Of a stretch of DNA of 64,000 bases, positions 30,516 to 40,725 are shown one piece after another. Source of the stretch: Microthrixaceae bacterium (lineage in GTDB: Bacteria > Actinomycetota > Acidimicrobiia > Acidimicrobiales > Microtrichaceae). Position numbers and translations under genes: made by a program. The stretch is taken from assembly GCA_027493675.1 (NCBI GenBank), contig JAOSKI010000001.1:310001-374000 (forward strand), in the 5' to 3' direction. Each line of letters begins with the position of its first letter. Position 1 is the stretch's first letter. The notes below the pieces were generated by a model that saw only the letters and a list, made by a program, of their open reading frames with translations, searched no databases and was not told the origin of the DNA.

Positions 30516-30726
30516 ATGTCCGCCAGGTATGAGCTGCTCATCACCGGTTCGTCCAGCCCTCTGGTGACCGACATGTTCGATCCCTGCGAGGGAGCTTCCG
30601 GCTCCGCCCGGGCGCTGTCGCCTGGTCGTGGGTGTCGAAGACGAAGCAGCGCTGTACGGAGCGCTCCGGCAACTTCAGAGCCTCCATGTCGGGCTGCTCG
30701 AGGTTCGCCGTCTCGACGTCAGCTGA
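30516..30726 (+). CDS. Small protein upstream of the LuxR regulator
   Basis: About 69 residues: MSARYELLITGSSSPLVTDM, then after a frameshift near 30620 LVVGVEDEAALYGALRQLQS and LHVGLLEVRRLDVS. It looks like a small alpha/beta protein of unknown family. A GGGGGA site precedes ATG 30516. It is followed 68 bp later by the LuxR-type regulator on the same strand. Confidence 0.55.
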
Positions 30727-30793
30727 GGGGTGACGAAGCTGGATTTGTGCACGGCTCCCTCGTTGGCAAACCTGTGGCGATGGAGTCCGGGTG

Positions 30794-33407
30794 ATGGCTC
30801 ACCCACCGGGAGTCGAGCCGGTACCCCCGTTCGCGGTGCAGCGCGCTCGCCTCGAGGAGGTGTTGGACGCGGTCCCACCCGGTGGCGTAGGTCTGCTGGT
30901 CGCCGCCGCGGGGTGGGGTAAGTCGTTGCTCATCGCGCAGTGGCTCGCCTCGAACGGCTCCACCGACGTGACGTCGATCTCGGTCGCTGGTCGGCACAAC
31001 GACGCCATGTCGTTCGGAGCGGACCTGCTGGAGGCATTCGGCGACCTCGAAAGACCGCTCGACCCGAACCTCCGGGAGCACCTCGTGTCCGGGTCCGCAG
31101 GACTCGGAGCGGACTTCTTCGACCGTCTCGTCTCCGACCTAGCCGCTCAGCCCTGTCAGATCGTCCTCGTGCTCGACGACCTGCACCAGCTGACGAACGA
31201 GGCGATCCTCGATGACCTCGGGCGATTCCTACAGCGTCTACCTCCCAACGTCCGGGTGGTGGCTGCCATGCGCTGGGACGTGGCGCTCAGCACGCGCCAG
31301 CTGCGCATGGCCGGGAAGCTGGTCGAGGTGCGCGCCGCTGAGCTGGCGTTCACCCCTGAGGAAGCCCGTCGGATGGTCCGGTCCCTGAGCGGACACGAGC
31401 TCGACGATCGACAGGTCGAGCTCCTCGTCGACCGCACCGAAGGGTGGGCGGCAGGGCTGCAACTTGCCTCCATCTCGCTGAGGACAGCGGACGATCGCGA
31501 TGACTTCCCTCCACGACTTCGCGGGGAGCGATCGGCTCGTGGTCGAGTACCTGACCGCGGAGGTGTTGTGCCAACTCGACGCGCCAACGCGATCGTTCCT
31601 CCTGCGGACCTCGGTGCTGCCGTGGCTGACCGCCGACCTGTGTGCTGCGGTCACCGGTCGTGACGACTCCGCGAGTTGCTCGACCGTCTCGACAGCCACT
31701 CGATGTTCCTGATCGAGTTGGACCGCTGCGGTACCCGCTACCGCTATCACCACCTCTTCCGCAGCTGCTGCTGCACGCCGCGACCACTCGAGCTGGGTGC
31801 CGATGAGCTCGCCGATCTCCGTCGCTCGTCAGCGGAGTGGTTCCGTCATCACGGGGCCGTCTCCGAAGCGGTCGACCAACTGCTCGACGCCGAGGCATGG
31901 GCCGACGGCTTCGATCTGGTGAGGCACGCGGGCGACCAGTTCTTCCAACAGGGCAAGGCCGCGACGCTGGCCTGTTGGATGAGCCGCATCGACCGTCACG
32001 ACCGTGACGCCCCGGCGGCCATTCCGATCAACCTCATGGCGGCCCAGATCGCAGCATGCCAGTTCACCCCGGCCGGCGAGACGCACCGCCGACTCCGACA
32101 GCGCGATGACCTCCCACGCGGCGCGAGCGTCGCCGTCGAGGCGCTCTACTCCTGCTGCGCCGTCGACTGGCTTCCGCGGGCCGCGCTGTCGAGGTGACGT
32201 CACGGGTGCTGGACGAGCTCGACGAGGCCGACCTCGCCCCCACCGCGGCGATCGACTTCCTGTCTGCCGGCGGCCGCGACTCCATCGAGATCCTGGCCGG
32301 CTGCATCAAAGGACTCGCTCATTTCCACCTCGGTGAATCGGCCGAAGCGGTCGCCGCTCTGGAGGCGGCCTGCGCGATGCCGGGCATGCAGCATCCGATG
32401 TGGCGGATGAACACGCTGGGTGCGCTCGCGCTCGTCCGGGCGTGGACAGGACACCTCGACGATGCGCAGCGGCTGGCGTCGTCGGCGGTCGCGTTCGCTG
32501 TCGAGCTGGGAGTCCAGCGCCATGTCGCTCTCAGCAGTGCCCGCCTCGCGCTCGGGCTGGTCGCGATCGAGCGGAATGCTCCACTCGAGTCGGCGAAGTA
32601 CCTCGGAGCAGCGGGCAATCCGACCTTCCCGGTCCGTGGATCCACGGACCTCGACACCCGGTCGTACCTGCTCGCACGCCTCGCCTCGCTCCGCGACGGA
32701 CCCGACGCAGCGCTCGCGCTGCTGGACGAACCGATGCTCGGAGCGGAGCCACCGCCGATCCTCCGGCAGGCTCGTCGAGCGTTGCGCGCCCGTCAGCAGC
32801 TGGCGACCGGAGACGTGTTCTCGGCGCGGATCACACTCGGTTCGGGTTGCCCTGACCGGTTGGTCGACCCGGTGCGCTTCGACCTGGAGATGGCCGCCGG
32901 TGACCGGTCTGCGGCCGGGTGGTCCTGGAGCGTTGGTGTCCCGATGTCGACGACCTGCTCGACCGGGTCCAACACGGGCTCCGCGACGCGGTGCTCCTCG
33001 ACGCCGAAGGCGAGTCGGCGTCGTCGTCGACGGCCGTGCTGGGGGTCGTGGCGACGGCTGAGCCCGAAGGGCTCGTCGGCCCGTTCCTCGAGTGCTCCGC
33101 TGCGGTCAAATTGCTCGAGCGCACGGGACGGAGCAGGCCGCGACCGTTCCTCCGACGGCTGATGGACGCCACACGTGAGGCGGGTTCGGTGCGGTCGGGG
33201 CAAGCCCAGCTGATCGATCCACTCACCGAGCGCGAGCTCGAGGTGCTGGCCTATCTTCCTACCCGGTTCAGCAATGCCGACATCGGGCGGAGGACGTTCA
33301 TGTCGGTGAACACCGTCAAGACCCACCTCCGCAACATCTACCGGAAGCTCGACGTCGGTGATCGGGACGCCGCTGTCGACAGGGCGAGGTCGCTCGGGCT
33401 CCTCTGA
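30794..33407 (+). CDS. MalT-type LuxR-family transcriptional regulator (STAND ATPase), frameshifted
   Basis: About 870 residues. An N-terminal STAND ATPase has Walker A GLLVAAAGWGKSLLIAQWL and Walker B IVLVLDDLHQLTN, then TEGWAAGLQLASISL, typical of MalT-like proteins. The middle is TPR-like helical repeats (e.g. LAHFHLGESAEAVAALEAAC). The C-terminus is a LuxR DNA-binding domain: LTERELEVLAYLPTRFSNAD, then TVKTHLRNIYRKLDV. Frameshifts near 31525, 31665, 31760, 32195 and 32915. It probably senses a small ligand and controls the surrounding island genes, whose promoters share a 17-bp dyad (inference). Confidence 0.85.
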
Positions 33408-33458
33408 TCGCTGGATCGGACGGACGGTACTGGCAGTGCGTGCTCCGCGTGTCCCGCA

Positions 33459-33475
33459 TCATCGGGGTCGGGTGA
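33459..33475. promoter_or_regulatory. 17-bp dyad, copy 2
   Basis: TCATCGGGGTCGGGTGA, embedded in an inverted repeat with 15-bp arms (33447-33461 and 33473-33487, one mismatch), 62 bp before the DUF1269 gene. Confidence 0.5.
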
Positions 33476-33537
33476 TGTGGGACACGCCGGACTGAGAGCA
33501 TCGAACGGCAGCTCGAGCTACGACCAGAGGAGAAGCC

Positions 33538-34026
33538 ATGCCTGACCTGATCGCCATCGGCTACCCCGACACCACCACCGCCCTGTCGGCCATGGACGAG
33601 GTCGGCCACCTGGCCCAGGACCTGGTCATCAACCCGATGCCGTCGCGGCGGTGATCCGGGGCGAGGACGGCAGTTCCGTACCGTCACCAATCAGCACGAG
33701 GTCGGCGCCGGCGCGACCTGGGGCATGTTCTGGAAACTCCTGTTCGGTATCCTGTTCTTCGTGCCGATCTTCGGCATGGCCATGGGGGCTGCGTTCGGTG
33801 CGCTGGGCGGCAAGCTCGCCAAGGGCTCCATCGGCAAGGAGTTCCAGGACCAGGTCCGGGTCGCGATGCAGCCGGGCACCTCGGCGCTGTTCATGATCGT
33901 CGAGCAGATGACCACCGACAAGGCGCTCGACGGCCTGTCGAAGTTCGGGGGGGGAACGTCATCAAGACGTCGCTCAGCGCCGAGGACGAGGCAGAGATCC
34001 AGAAGCACCTTCACGGGGCGGACTGA
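33538..34026 (+). CDS. DUF1269-family membrane protein, frameshifted
   Basis: About 163 residues: MPDLIAIGYPDTTTALSAMD, then a glycine-rich hydrophobic stretch FGILFFVPIFGMAMGAAFGA with LGGKLAKGSIGKEFQDQVR, then SALFMIVEQMTTDKALDGLS. This is the DUF1269 layout, a stress-associated family of unknown function. Frameshifts near 33635, 33670 and at the G7 run near 33950. An AGAGGAG ribosome binding site precedes ATG 33538, and the shared dyad lies upstream. Confidence 0.75.
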
Positions 34027-34082
34027 TCCGGGGCTCACCCCGACTGTTCGTGTTGTCCGCAGAATCCCAATGGAGGTGCTTG

Positions 34083-34635
34083 ATGCGCAAGTCACTGCTC
34101 ATGGCCGTGGTCTTCCTGGGCTTGTCCGTCGTCGCCGTTGCCTGTTCGAACGACGAGTCGTCGTCGACCACAACCACCAGGGAGGACTCGCCGAAGAGCG
34201 CGCCGGGTGGATCGGGGTCGAAGAGCTTCTCGGTCGAGACCCCGGAGGGTCAGGCCTCGCTGTCGCTCGACGGTGAGCTCCCGCCGAATTGGCCGAAGGA
34301 CTTCCCGGCACCCAAGCAGTCCGAGGTCGCCGGATCCGGCTCGTTGGCCGGGGAGTCTTCCGGGCGCGATGGTCGGGGTGTACACCACTCGGCAGTCGGC
34401 CACCGACGTGTTCGACTCCTACAAGTCCAACGGCGAGTTGGAGCCGTCCGATGTGAAATCCCTCTCGCCGGGGAGCGCCTTCGTGGGCCGGATGGAGATC
34501 GGCGGCGAGTACGACGGGTCGATCACGGTGACGTCAGTCGACGGCACGACCCATGTCGTCGTCGTGCTCAAGGTCGGTGGGGGCACCGCCTCGACCACGA
34601 GCACTGCGCCATCGACGACCGCCACAGCGGGCTGA
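34083..34635 (+). CDS. Small secreted lipoprotein
   Basis: About 184 residues. A lipobox signal peptide (MAVVFLGLSVVAVACSNDES) is followed by a Ser/Thr linker and a compact domain with LPPNWPKDFPAPKQSEVAGS and, after a frameshift near 34360, GAMVGVYTTRQSATDVFDSY. It ends in a Thr/Ser-rich tail. The domain is common in actinobacterial lipoproteins of unknown role. Only 56 bp separate it from the DUF1269 gene, so the two are probably cotranscribed. Confidence 0.7.
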
Positions 34636-34897
34636 TCATCGGTTCAACGCCCGGTTGCGCTCGCCGCTGCGGGTGCATGTGACTGGCCCACGGCGCCTCC
34701 TGCGCCGGCTCGGCAATCAGGCCGAGATCGCGGAGTTCACGCTGCGACTTGCCGTGGATCTTGCATCCGAGCAGCGGACGGCCGTCGCTGTGGGAGGTAG
34801 ACACCTGCGGGCTCCTTCGCCATGGATGAGCTCCCATCGGCCTGGCGACCGGTCGAGTCTGCTCGGGGCCGAGGTCGGATCCCGTGGCGTGCACCGC
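34636..34897. other. Intergenic stretch, no gene recognised
   Basis: About 260 bp between the lipoprotein and the SulP transporter. Open frames exist on both strands but none gives a recognisable or convincing protein. Confidence 0.4.
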
Positions 34898-34914
34898 TCA
34901 CCCGGCGCGGGTGA
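34898..34914. promoter_or_regulatory. 17-bp dyad, copy 3 (perfect)
   Basis: TCACCCG-GCG-CGGGTGA, perfect 7-bp arms. It touches the most upstream ATG of the SulP gene, so the true start is probably downstream of that ATG. Confidence 0.55.
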
Positions 34915-36701
34915 TGTCAGAGGTCGGAGCACGTGGTGTGGTTGGAGCGGTGAAGCCGTTCCGGGATGCCTACGGCGACCGCGACGCCTTCGCGTCGGAG
35001 AGTCGGCCGCCGATCACCACGCGGTTCGTTCCGATCCTCCGATCGGTGTCGGGCTACTCGGGGGACCGACTCCGCACCGACGCGCTTGCGGGACTCACCG
35101 TCGCCGCTCTCACGCTCCCTTCGGCGATGGCGTATGCCGAGCTCGCCGGTGCGCCGATCAGCGCCGGCCTCTACGCCCTGTTGCTCCCAGTTCTCGCCTA
35201 CGCGGCGTTCGGGTCGTCGATCCGGGTGGTCGTCGGGCCCGTGGGGGCGGTCGCGTTGCTGGTCGCGACGGCCATCGGTCCGCTCGCCGCGTCGGGCAGC
35301 GCCGAGTGCGCGGCCCTCGCCGCAATGCTCGCGGTGATGGCGGGACTGGTCTTCTTCGCGGCCCGGCTCCTGCGTCTCGGCTGGGTCGCCGACTACTTCT
35401 CCCAGGCCGTGCTCGTCGGCTACATCTCGGGTGTCGCGGTTCTCCTGATCCTCGGTCAGCTCGGCAAGTTGGTCGGGATCTCGAGCGATCAGGACGGGGC
35501 CATCCGCGAAGCGTTCGACATCCTGCGACACATGGGTGAGGCCAACGCTGCGACGGTGGTCGTCGGGGTCGTCTCACTTGCGTTCCTCGTCCTCACCGCG
35601 CGGATCGACAAGCGCCTTCCGGTGCGCTCGTGCTGAGTCGTGCTCGGGATCGCCCGCATCGTGGGCGTTCGACCTGGCGTCCGCGGGGTGGATATCACCG
35701 GGTCGGTACCGGGGCGGCCTGCCGTCGTTCGGGATGCCGGACGTGTCGCGCTCCGACATCGAGTCGCTTCGGCTCTATCGGCGGTGGCCATCTTCCTCGT
35801 GGTGTTCGCCGACGGGATCCCTCACCGCCCGCTCCTTCGCTGCCCGTCACCACGAATCCGTCGACGCCGACCAGGAGCTCCTGGCGTTCGGCTTCTCCCC
35901 AGATCGCATCCGGGTTCACCAGCGGCATCCCCGTGGGCACCAGCGGTTCCCGATCGGCGGTGAACGACGACATGGGAGCCACGAGCCAGGTGAGTGGGCT
36001 GGTGGCTGCAGCGATGATCGCCGTCATCCTGATCTTCCTCACCGGCCCGATCCAGTACCTGCCCTCGGCGATCCTCGGAGCGGTGATCGTGTTCGCCGCG
36101 TCGAAGCTCATCGAACCCGACCAGTGGCGGTCGCTCTCCCGCAGCAGCCGGGCCGAGGTCGTCATCGCAGCGGTCACCGCGCTGTTCGTCGTCACCATCG
36201 GCGTGATCGCCGCGATCGTCGCCGCAGGTGGTGCTGTCGGTCATCGACGTCATCCGCCGAGCCGCCCGACCGAACGACGCCGTGCTCGGATGGTCCGCAG
36301 CCGACGACCGCTACGTCGATGTCAGGGGCCACCCCGATGCAGAGGTCACTCCCGGCGTCGTGGTGTACCGCATCCAGGACCGGGTCTTCTTCGCCAACGC
36401 CCACTACTTCAAGCGACGGCTGTGGGCAGCAGTCGACGGTGCTCCCAAGCCGGTTCGCCACCTGGTCCTGGACGCGTCGTTCATCAGCGACATCGACGCG
36501 AGCGCGGAGGTGGCCATGCGCGAGATCGTCAGCGGTCTGGGGGATCGCAACATCGAGCTCCACGTCGCCCGGGCCGCCGCGGACCTGCTGGTGCGCTTCG
36601 ATGACGTCGGCCTCACCGACCTGATCGGTGCGGACCACCTCCACGCCATGGTGGAGGGCGCCGTCACCGCATGTGGTCCGGCTCGCCCCACTGGTTCTTG
36701 A
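34914..36701 (+). CDS. SulP/SLC26-family anion transporter with C-terminal STAS domain, frameshifted
   Basis: About 595 residues. Membrane domain: LAGLTVAALTLPSAMAYAEL, SIRVVVGPVGAVALLVATAI and YFSQAVLVGYISGVAVLLIL are SulP signatures; NDDMGATSQVSGLVAAAMIA and ILGAVIVFAASKLIEP are later ones. The C-terminal STAS domain has VVVYRIQDRVFFANAHYFKR and VLDASFISDIDASA. Frameshifts near 35635, 35700, 35815, 35900 and 36228. Start uncertain: ATG 34914 is longest, but it abuts a dyad; GTG 34938 has a GGAG site 8 nt upstream. Transports sulfate, bicarbonate or another anion; a sulfatase in the same island makes sulfate attractive. Confidence 0.85.
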
Positions 36702-36749
36702 CCCCGCTGGATCGCCACCTCACCGTGTTGATCCGACGCGAATCGGTGT

Positions 36750-36766
36750 TCATCCGCCGCGGGTGA
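36750..36766. promoter_or_regulatory. 17-bp dyad, copy 4
   Basis: TCATCCG-CCG-CGGGTGA, 89 bp before the DUF6325 gene, one mismatch between the arms. Confidence 0.5.
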
Positions 36767-36855
36767 TCACGCTCGACGGCGCGGGACCCATGATCAGAAG
36801 GGACCACCAGCTCGGCCCCTTGGACGGTCGGTCCAGATCACGAGAGGTGCCGGCC

Positions 36856-37305
36856 ATGTCAGATGTACCGGATGAAGAGCTCGGACCGATCGACTACCTG
36901 GTGGTCGAGTTCCCGGCCGGCGAACAGCGTTTCAGCGGCGCGATGGCCGAGGAGCTGGCCGCGTTGGTGGATTCGGGAGTGATCCAGGTGCTCGATCTCC
37001 TGATTTTGGTCAAGGACGCCGACGGCCAGGTGGAAGCCTTCGAGATCGAGGATCTCGGCGACCTGGACTCGTTGAAGGCCTTGGGAGGCCAGCTTGGCGA
37101 GCTGCTGGCGCTTGAAGACGTGGAGCACCTGGCTGCGGCCATGGAACCGGGATCGGCAGCGGGCGTGCTCGTGTGGGAGAACAGCTGGGCCGCCCCGTTC
37201 GCCGTGGCGGCACGTGAGTCCGGCGGGCAGCTGATCGCGAGCGGTCGTATCTCCACCCAGGCGATCCTCGCGTCGCTGGAACACGACATCGAACAAGGAG
37301 GCTGA
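36856..37305 (+). CDS. DUF6325-family protein
   Basis: 149 residues, intact. ELGPIDYLVVEFPAGEQRFS and ALVDSGVIQVLDLLILVKDA followed by GVLVWENSWAAPFAVAARES are the family blocks. Function unknown; it recurs in actinobacteria next to a short basic protein and stress-type membrane proteins, as here. AGAGGTG precedes ATG 36856. The next gene starts 2 nt after its stop. Confidence 0.8.
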   Translation: MSDVPDEELGPIDYLVVEFPAGEQRFSGAMAEELAALVDSGVIQVLDLLILVKDADGQVEAFEIEDLGDLDSLKALGGQLGELLALEDVEHLAAAMEPGSAAGVLVWENSWAAPFAVAARESGGQLIASGRISTQAILASLEHDIEQGG

Positions 37306-37306
37306 C

Positions 37307-37493
37307 ATGCCACTACGACCAGCACGAGCCGCCCGCCGTGGGGGTGATCGGGGCACCAGTGGCCCGCACCGCAGCAGTCGCGGGGACCGCCGCCGTAGCG
37401 GTGCACGGGGTGCGCCGGCGCGGCGACCGCCGTGAGGATCGCCGTGACGACGGCCAGGACCGACGCGACGATCGACGGGATCGCCGCTTCTGA
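37307..37493 (+). CDS. Short protein paired with DUF6325
   Basis: About 62 residues: MPLRPARAARR, a frameshift near the G5 run at 37340, then an Ala/Val-rich stretch ARTAAVAGTAAVAVHGV and a very basic/acidic tail (DRREDRRDDGQDRR). This resembles the small single-helix partner often found after DUF6325 genes. An AAGGAGG site overlaps the end of the DUF6325 gene, so translation is coupled. Confidence 0.6.
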
Positions 37494-37523
37494 ACCTTCC
37501 GGTTCGCTCCGGGGTGTGCCGGC

Positions 37524-39880
37524 TCAGTCGATCCCGAACCAGGCCGCGACCTTCTGCTCGTGGTTGGCGTAGCCGTCGCCGGAGACGTCGAGGACCACCT
37601 TGTCGATCGTGCCACCGGTGAACGGGAACGGCGCCGCGTAGTCGGGCGTCACCGCTGAGGAGCTGTCGCGCCCGACGCAGATGCCGTCACCGGTCAGGCA
37701 GAAGTAGCCGGGCTGCGTGACGATCGTGTCCTGGGCGACCTGCCGGTCGTCGACGTACAGCGTGAGGGTGCCCTCGGTGCCGGGCATGTCCGGGTTGCTG
37801 CTCGGTCCCGACGCGGCGAACTCGGCGACGCACAGGTGCCGACCGGTGGCGAGCTGTGTCTCGCCGACCACGTCCTGGAGGTGGGAACCGACCCAGTTGA
37901 ACGTGTAGCGCAGCGTGCCGTCCCTTGACGTAGAGCGAGTGGCCGCCTGGCACGCCGCCGGCGGCCCAGATCACGCCCTCGACCTCGGCGGAGGTGACGT
38001 CGAGGGCGGCGGCGATGGTGTAGGAGCGGCCCGGGATCTGCGGCCCTGCCGACTCGGGGACGTCACTGGCACCGGGGTAGAACACGTACTGGTCGCGGTC
38101 CGGCGCGCCGTGCGGTCGCTCGGCGAGCACCTGCTCCAGGGCGTTGCGGTCATCGACGGGCAGCCCGTTGCGGACACCGGCGTAGTAGAACCACAGGCCC
38201 TTGAGCTCATCGAGCTTGTCAGGGTTGTCTGCGGCGACATTCGTGCTCTGGGAGCGGTCGGTCTCGAGGTGGAACAGCTCCCACTCGTCCTTGCCGAAGT
38301 TGCCCCAGCTCGACAGGGGCGGGTGCACGGTGCAGGCGAGCCAGCCGTCGTGGTAGATCGAGCGCTGGCCGAGCATCGTGTAGAACTGCGTGCGCTTGCC
38401 CGGCGCAGCCGGATCCGTGAGGGCGGCCGCGAAGCTCTCCCCCTCGATCGGGCTCTGCACGTGGCCCTTGATCACCTCGGGTGGCTCGATGTCCAACAGC
38501 TCATAGACCGTCGGCACGACGTCCACCGCGTGGATGTACTGGGGCCGAGGGGTGTGGTCGGCCGGGATGCGGGCGGGCCAGGACACCATGCACATGTCCG
38601 ACACCCCACCCTCGGCGCCGGCCCAGCGCTTCCAGTACGGGAACGGCGTGTCGAGTGCCCACGCCCATCCGGTGTTGTAGTGGTTGTTCGACGCCGGGTG
38701 CCGAGCTCGTCGATGTGGGGGTTGGTGGTCTCGAAGGTGTCGGGAACGCCGTTGAAGAAGCGCCACTCGTTGAAGCTGCCGTTGGGGCCGCCCTCTCCGC
38801 TCGCCCCGTTGTCGGAGGTCACCACGATCAAGGTGTTGTCGAGCTCGCCGGACTCCTCGAGGAAGTCGAGCACCCGTCCGAGCCGGTCGTCGTAGTACGA
38901 GATGTAGCCGGCGAACACCTCCGCCATCCGGGTGAACAGCTTCTGTTCGTCCGCAGTGAGCGTGTCCCACGGACGCACCGTGTCGAGTTGCGGCCAGGGC
39001 CGGCCGTCGGGACCGGTGCGCCCGGGTTCGCCGTGTGGGTTGATCGTTGAGAGCTGCGTACCCTGCGGGATCAGGCCGAGCTCGATCCTGTCGAGCGAGG
39101 ATCCCGTCGCGGATCGCCTCGTAGCCCTCGTCGAACACCCCCTTGTAGCGGTCGGCCCACTCCAACGGCACCAGGTGCGGCGCGTGTCCCGCCTGCGGCG
39201 CCAGGTACATGAAGAAGGGCTTGTCGGGATCGATGACCTTGGCGTCCTGGATGAACGAGATCGCCTTCTCGGCCAGGTCGTCCGCGAGGTGGTAGCCGTC
39301 CTCGGGCCGAGCGGGCGGCTCGATCGGATGGTTGTCGTGCACCAGGTCCGGGAAGTACGAGTTGGTCTCGCCGCCGAGGAACCCGTAGAAGCGCTCGAAC
39401 CCGCGTCCCAACGGCCAGCGGCCCTTGTAGGCCGCCAGGTTGCACTCCTCACCCGGGGTGAGGTGCCACTTGCCGATGCAGTACGTGTTGTAGCCGCGCT
39501 CGGCGAGCACCTCGGAGATGAAGCCGTTCTCGAACGGGATGCGGGTCGAGATGCCGGGGAATCCGGGACGCGAACTCGGCGATGGTGGCCATGCCGTTGG
39601 AGGTGGCGTTGCGTCCGGTGAGCAACGACGCCCGGGTGGGGGAGCACAGCGCCGTGGTGTGGAAGTTGGAGAACGTGACGCCCTTCTCCTGGATGCGGCG
39701 CATGTTCGGGCACTCGACCGGTCCGCCGAAGATGTCCATCGTGGCGTACCCCAGGTCGTCCCAGGTCAGGAACAGGACGTTCGGAGCGCCCTCCGGTGCC
39801 TTGGGCGCCAGGTACGGCGTCCAGTCGGGCTCCGAATCCCGGATGTCCAGCTCGATGCGGCCGTTGAAGTGCTTCGGCAT
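37524..39880 (-). CDS. FGly-type sulfatase (arylsulfatase) with C-terminal beta-sandwich, frameshifted
   Basis: About 785 residues. PNVLFLTWDDLGYATMDIFG binds the metal; TTALCSPTRASLLTGRN is the sulfatase signature in which Cys becomes formylglycine; YCIGKWHLTPGEECN and VVTSDNGASGEGG are further active-site blocks. From about residue 570 a LamG-like beta-sandwich follows (RSYTIAAALDVTSAEVEGVI). No signal peptide is visible. Frameshifts near 39565, 39095, 38700 and 37925. It hydrolyses sulfate esters; an FGly-generating enzyme must come from elsewhere. ATG 39880 follows GAGAGGA; ATG 39898 is an alternative. Confidence 0.87.
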
Positions 39881-39894
39881 GTCGTCCTCTCGGG

Positions 39895-40104
39895 TCACGG
39901 TGATGGTGCGGACCGACGGGCCCGGATCCAGCGGTTCCAGTCTCGCCCGGTGATTTCCTCCACGTCCTCATCCTCGGGGGTGAAACGTATCGGCAACCCG
40001 CGAACGCCGCCTCGCCACCGCGTGAGGCCTCCCTGTTCGACCAGGACCTGTCGCGGCACCTCGCCGCCCATCCGGTAGTCCCATGCCTGACGGACCAACC
40101 CCAT
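39895..40104 (-). CDS. Hypothetical short protein before the sulfatase
   Basis: 69 residues (MGLVRQAWDYRMGGEVPRQV ... GLPIRFTPEDEDVEEITGRD), with plausible composition but no recognised family. Its stop overlaps the longer in-frame start of the sulfatase. It could be a real upstream gene or chance; a 16-bp relative of the island dyad (39968-39983) lies inside it. Confidence 0.35.
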   Translation of the reverse strand: MGLVRQAWDYRMGGEVPRQVLVEQGGLTRWRGGVRGLPIRFTPEDEDVEEITGRDWNRWIRARRSAPSP

Positions 40105-40175
40105 GGCGTCTCGACGTGAGCACAACGGCGCCCAGAACGAGGAGATCCTGCCACAGCAGGGGTTTCTGCGTCAGA

Positions 40176-40221
40176 GCGGGTGAGGAGGATCGAACTCCCG
40201 CATTCAGCTTGGGAAGCTGAT
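40176..40221 (-). repeat. att2: tRNA-Gly 3'-half remnant
   Basis: 46 bp nearly identical to the 3' half of the intact tRNA-Gly (two differences). Homology extends a little past the tRNA end into the remnant of its terminator (GCAGGGGTTTC at 40157-40167). Confidence 0.9.
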
Positions 40222-40323
40222 CAGCGGGGAGCGCGCTGTCCTGCGGTTTCAGGCGAACGGCCTGGTCAGGTCGTACTTCGCGTGCCATGCCGTATCGCTG
40301 CGGCACCCCTGATCCCACTCCGT

Positions 40324-40345
40324 AGGGTCACGCTAGGGTCACACC
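40324..40345. repeat. Tandem 11-mers right of att2
   Basis: AGGGTCACGCT-AGGGTCACACC begin 102 bp right of att2. The same unit recurs left of att3 (44202-44223) and, as a single variant copy, 102 bp right of att3 (44444-44454). Confidence 0.6.
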
Positions 40346-40399
40346 AGCCGGGCCCGCGTACTCAGCCTGGTGTTCGCAAGGCGTCGAACGAGCGGTCGG

Positions 40400-40725
40400 T
40401 CAAAGCGAGCCGACCCACAGCTCGTGGTCGTCCCAGGGAGCGACGCTGCTCCAGCCGAAGCGGCGAGGACCTCGAGCCAGATCCCCTCCAGGTCGACCCT
40501 GGTGATGTCCTGCCACGCGACGACCGCCACGGTCGCCGTACCGTCCTCGATGAGGGCGAGCGTCCGACGCTGGAACAGCGCCCGGGGCAGGTCGTTGGCC
40601 CAACCCACGGCGTCGGTGCGGATCCACGCCTCGACCTCGTCTTCGAACGGCGCGCCGGTGGTGCATCGGAACCACTCCAGCGGTGCCGCGTCGCCAGCAG
40701 CGGCGTCGAAGGGACGGAGGTTCAC
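40400..40725 (-). CDS. Hypothetical protein (weakly acetyltransferase-like)
   Basis: About 108 residues: VNLRPFDAAAGDAAPLEWFR, EDEVEAWIRTDAVGWANDLP and VDLEGIWLEVLAASAG, then probably after a frameshift near 40440 WSSVAPWDDHELWVGSL. The order recalls a GNAT-like fold but no acetyl-CoA motif is clear. GTG 40725 overlaps the stop of the upstream gene (GTGA), indicating an operon of two. Confidence 0.45.
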
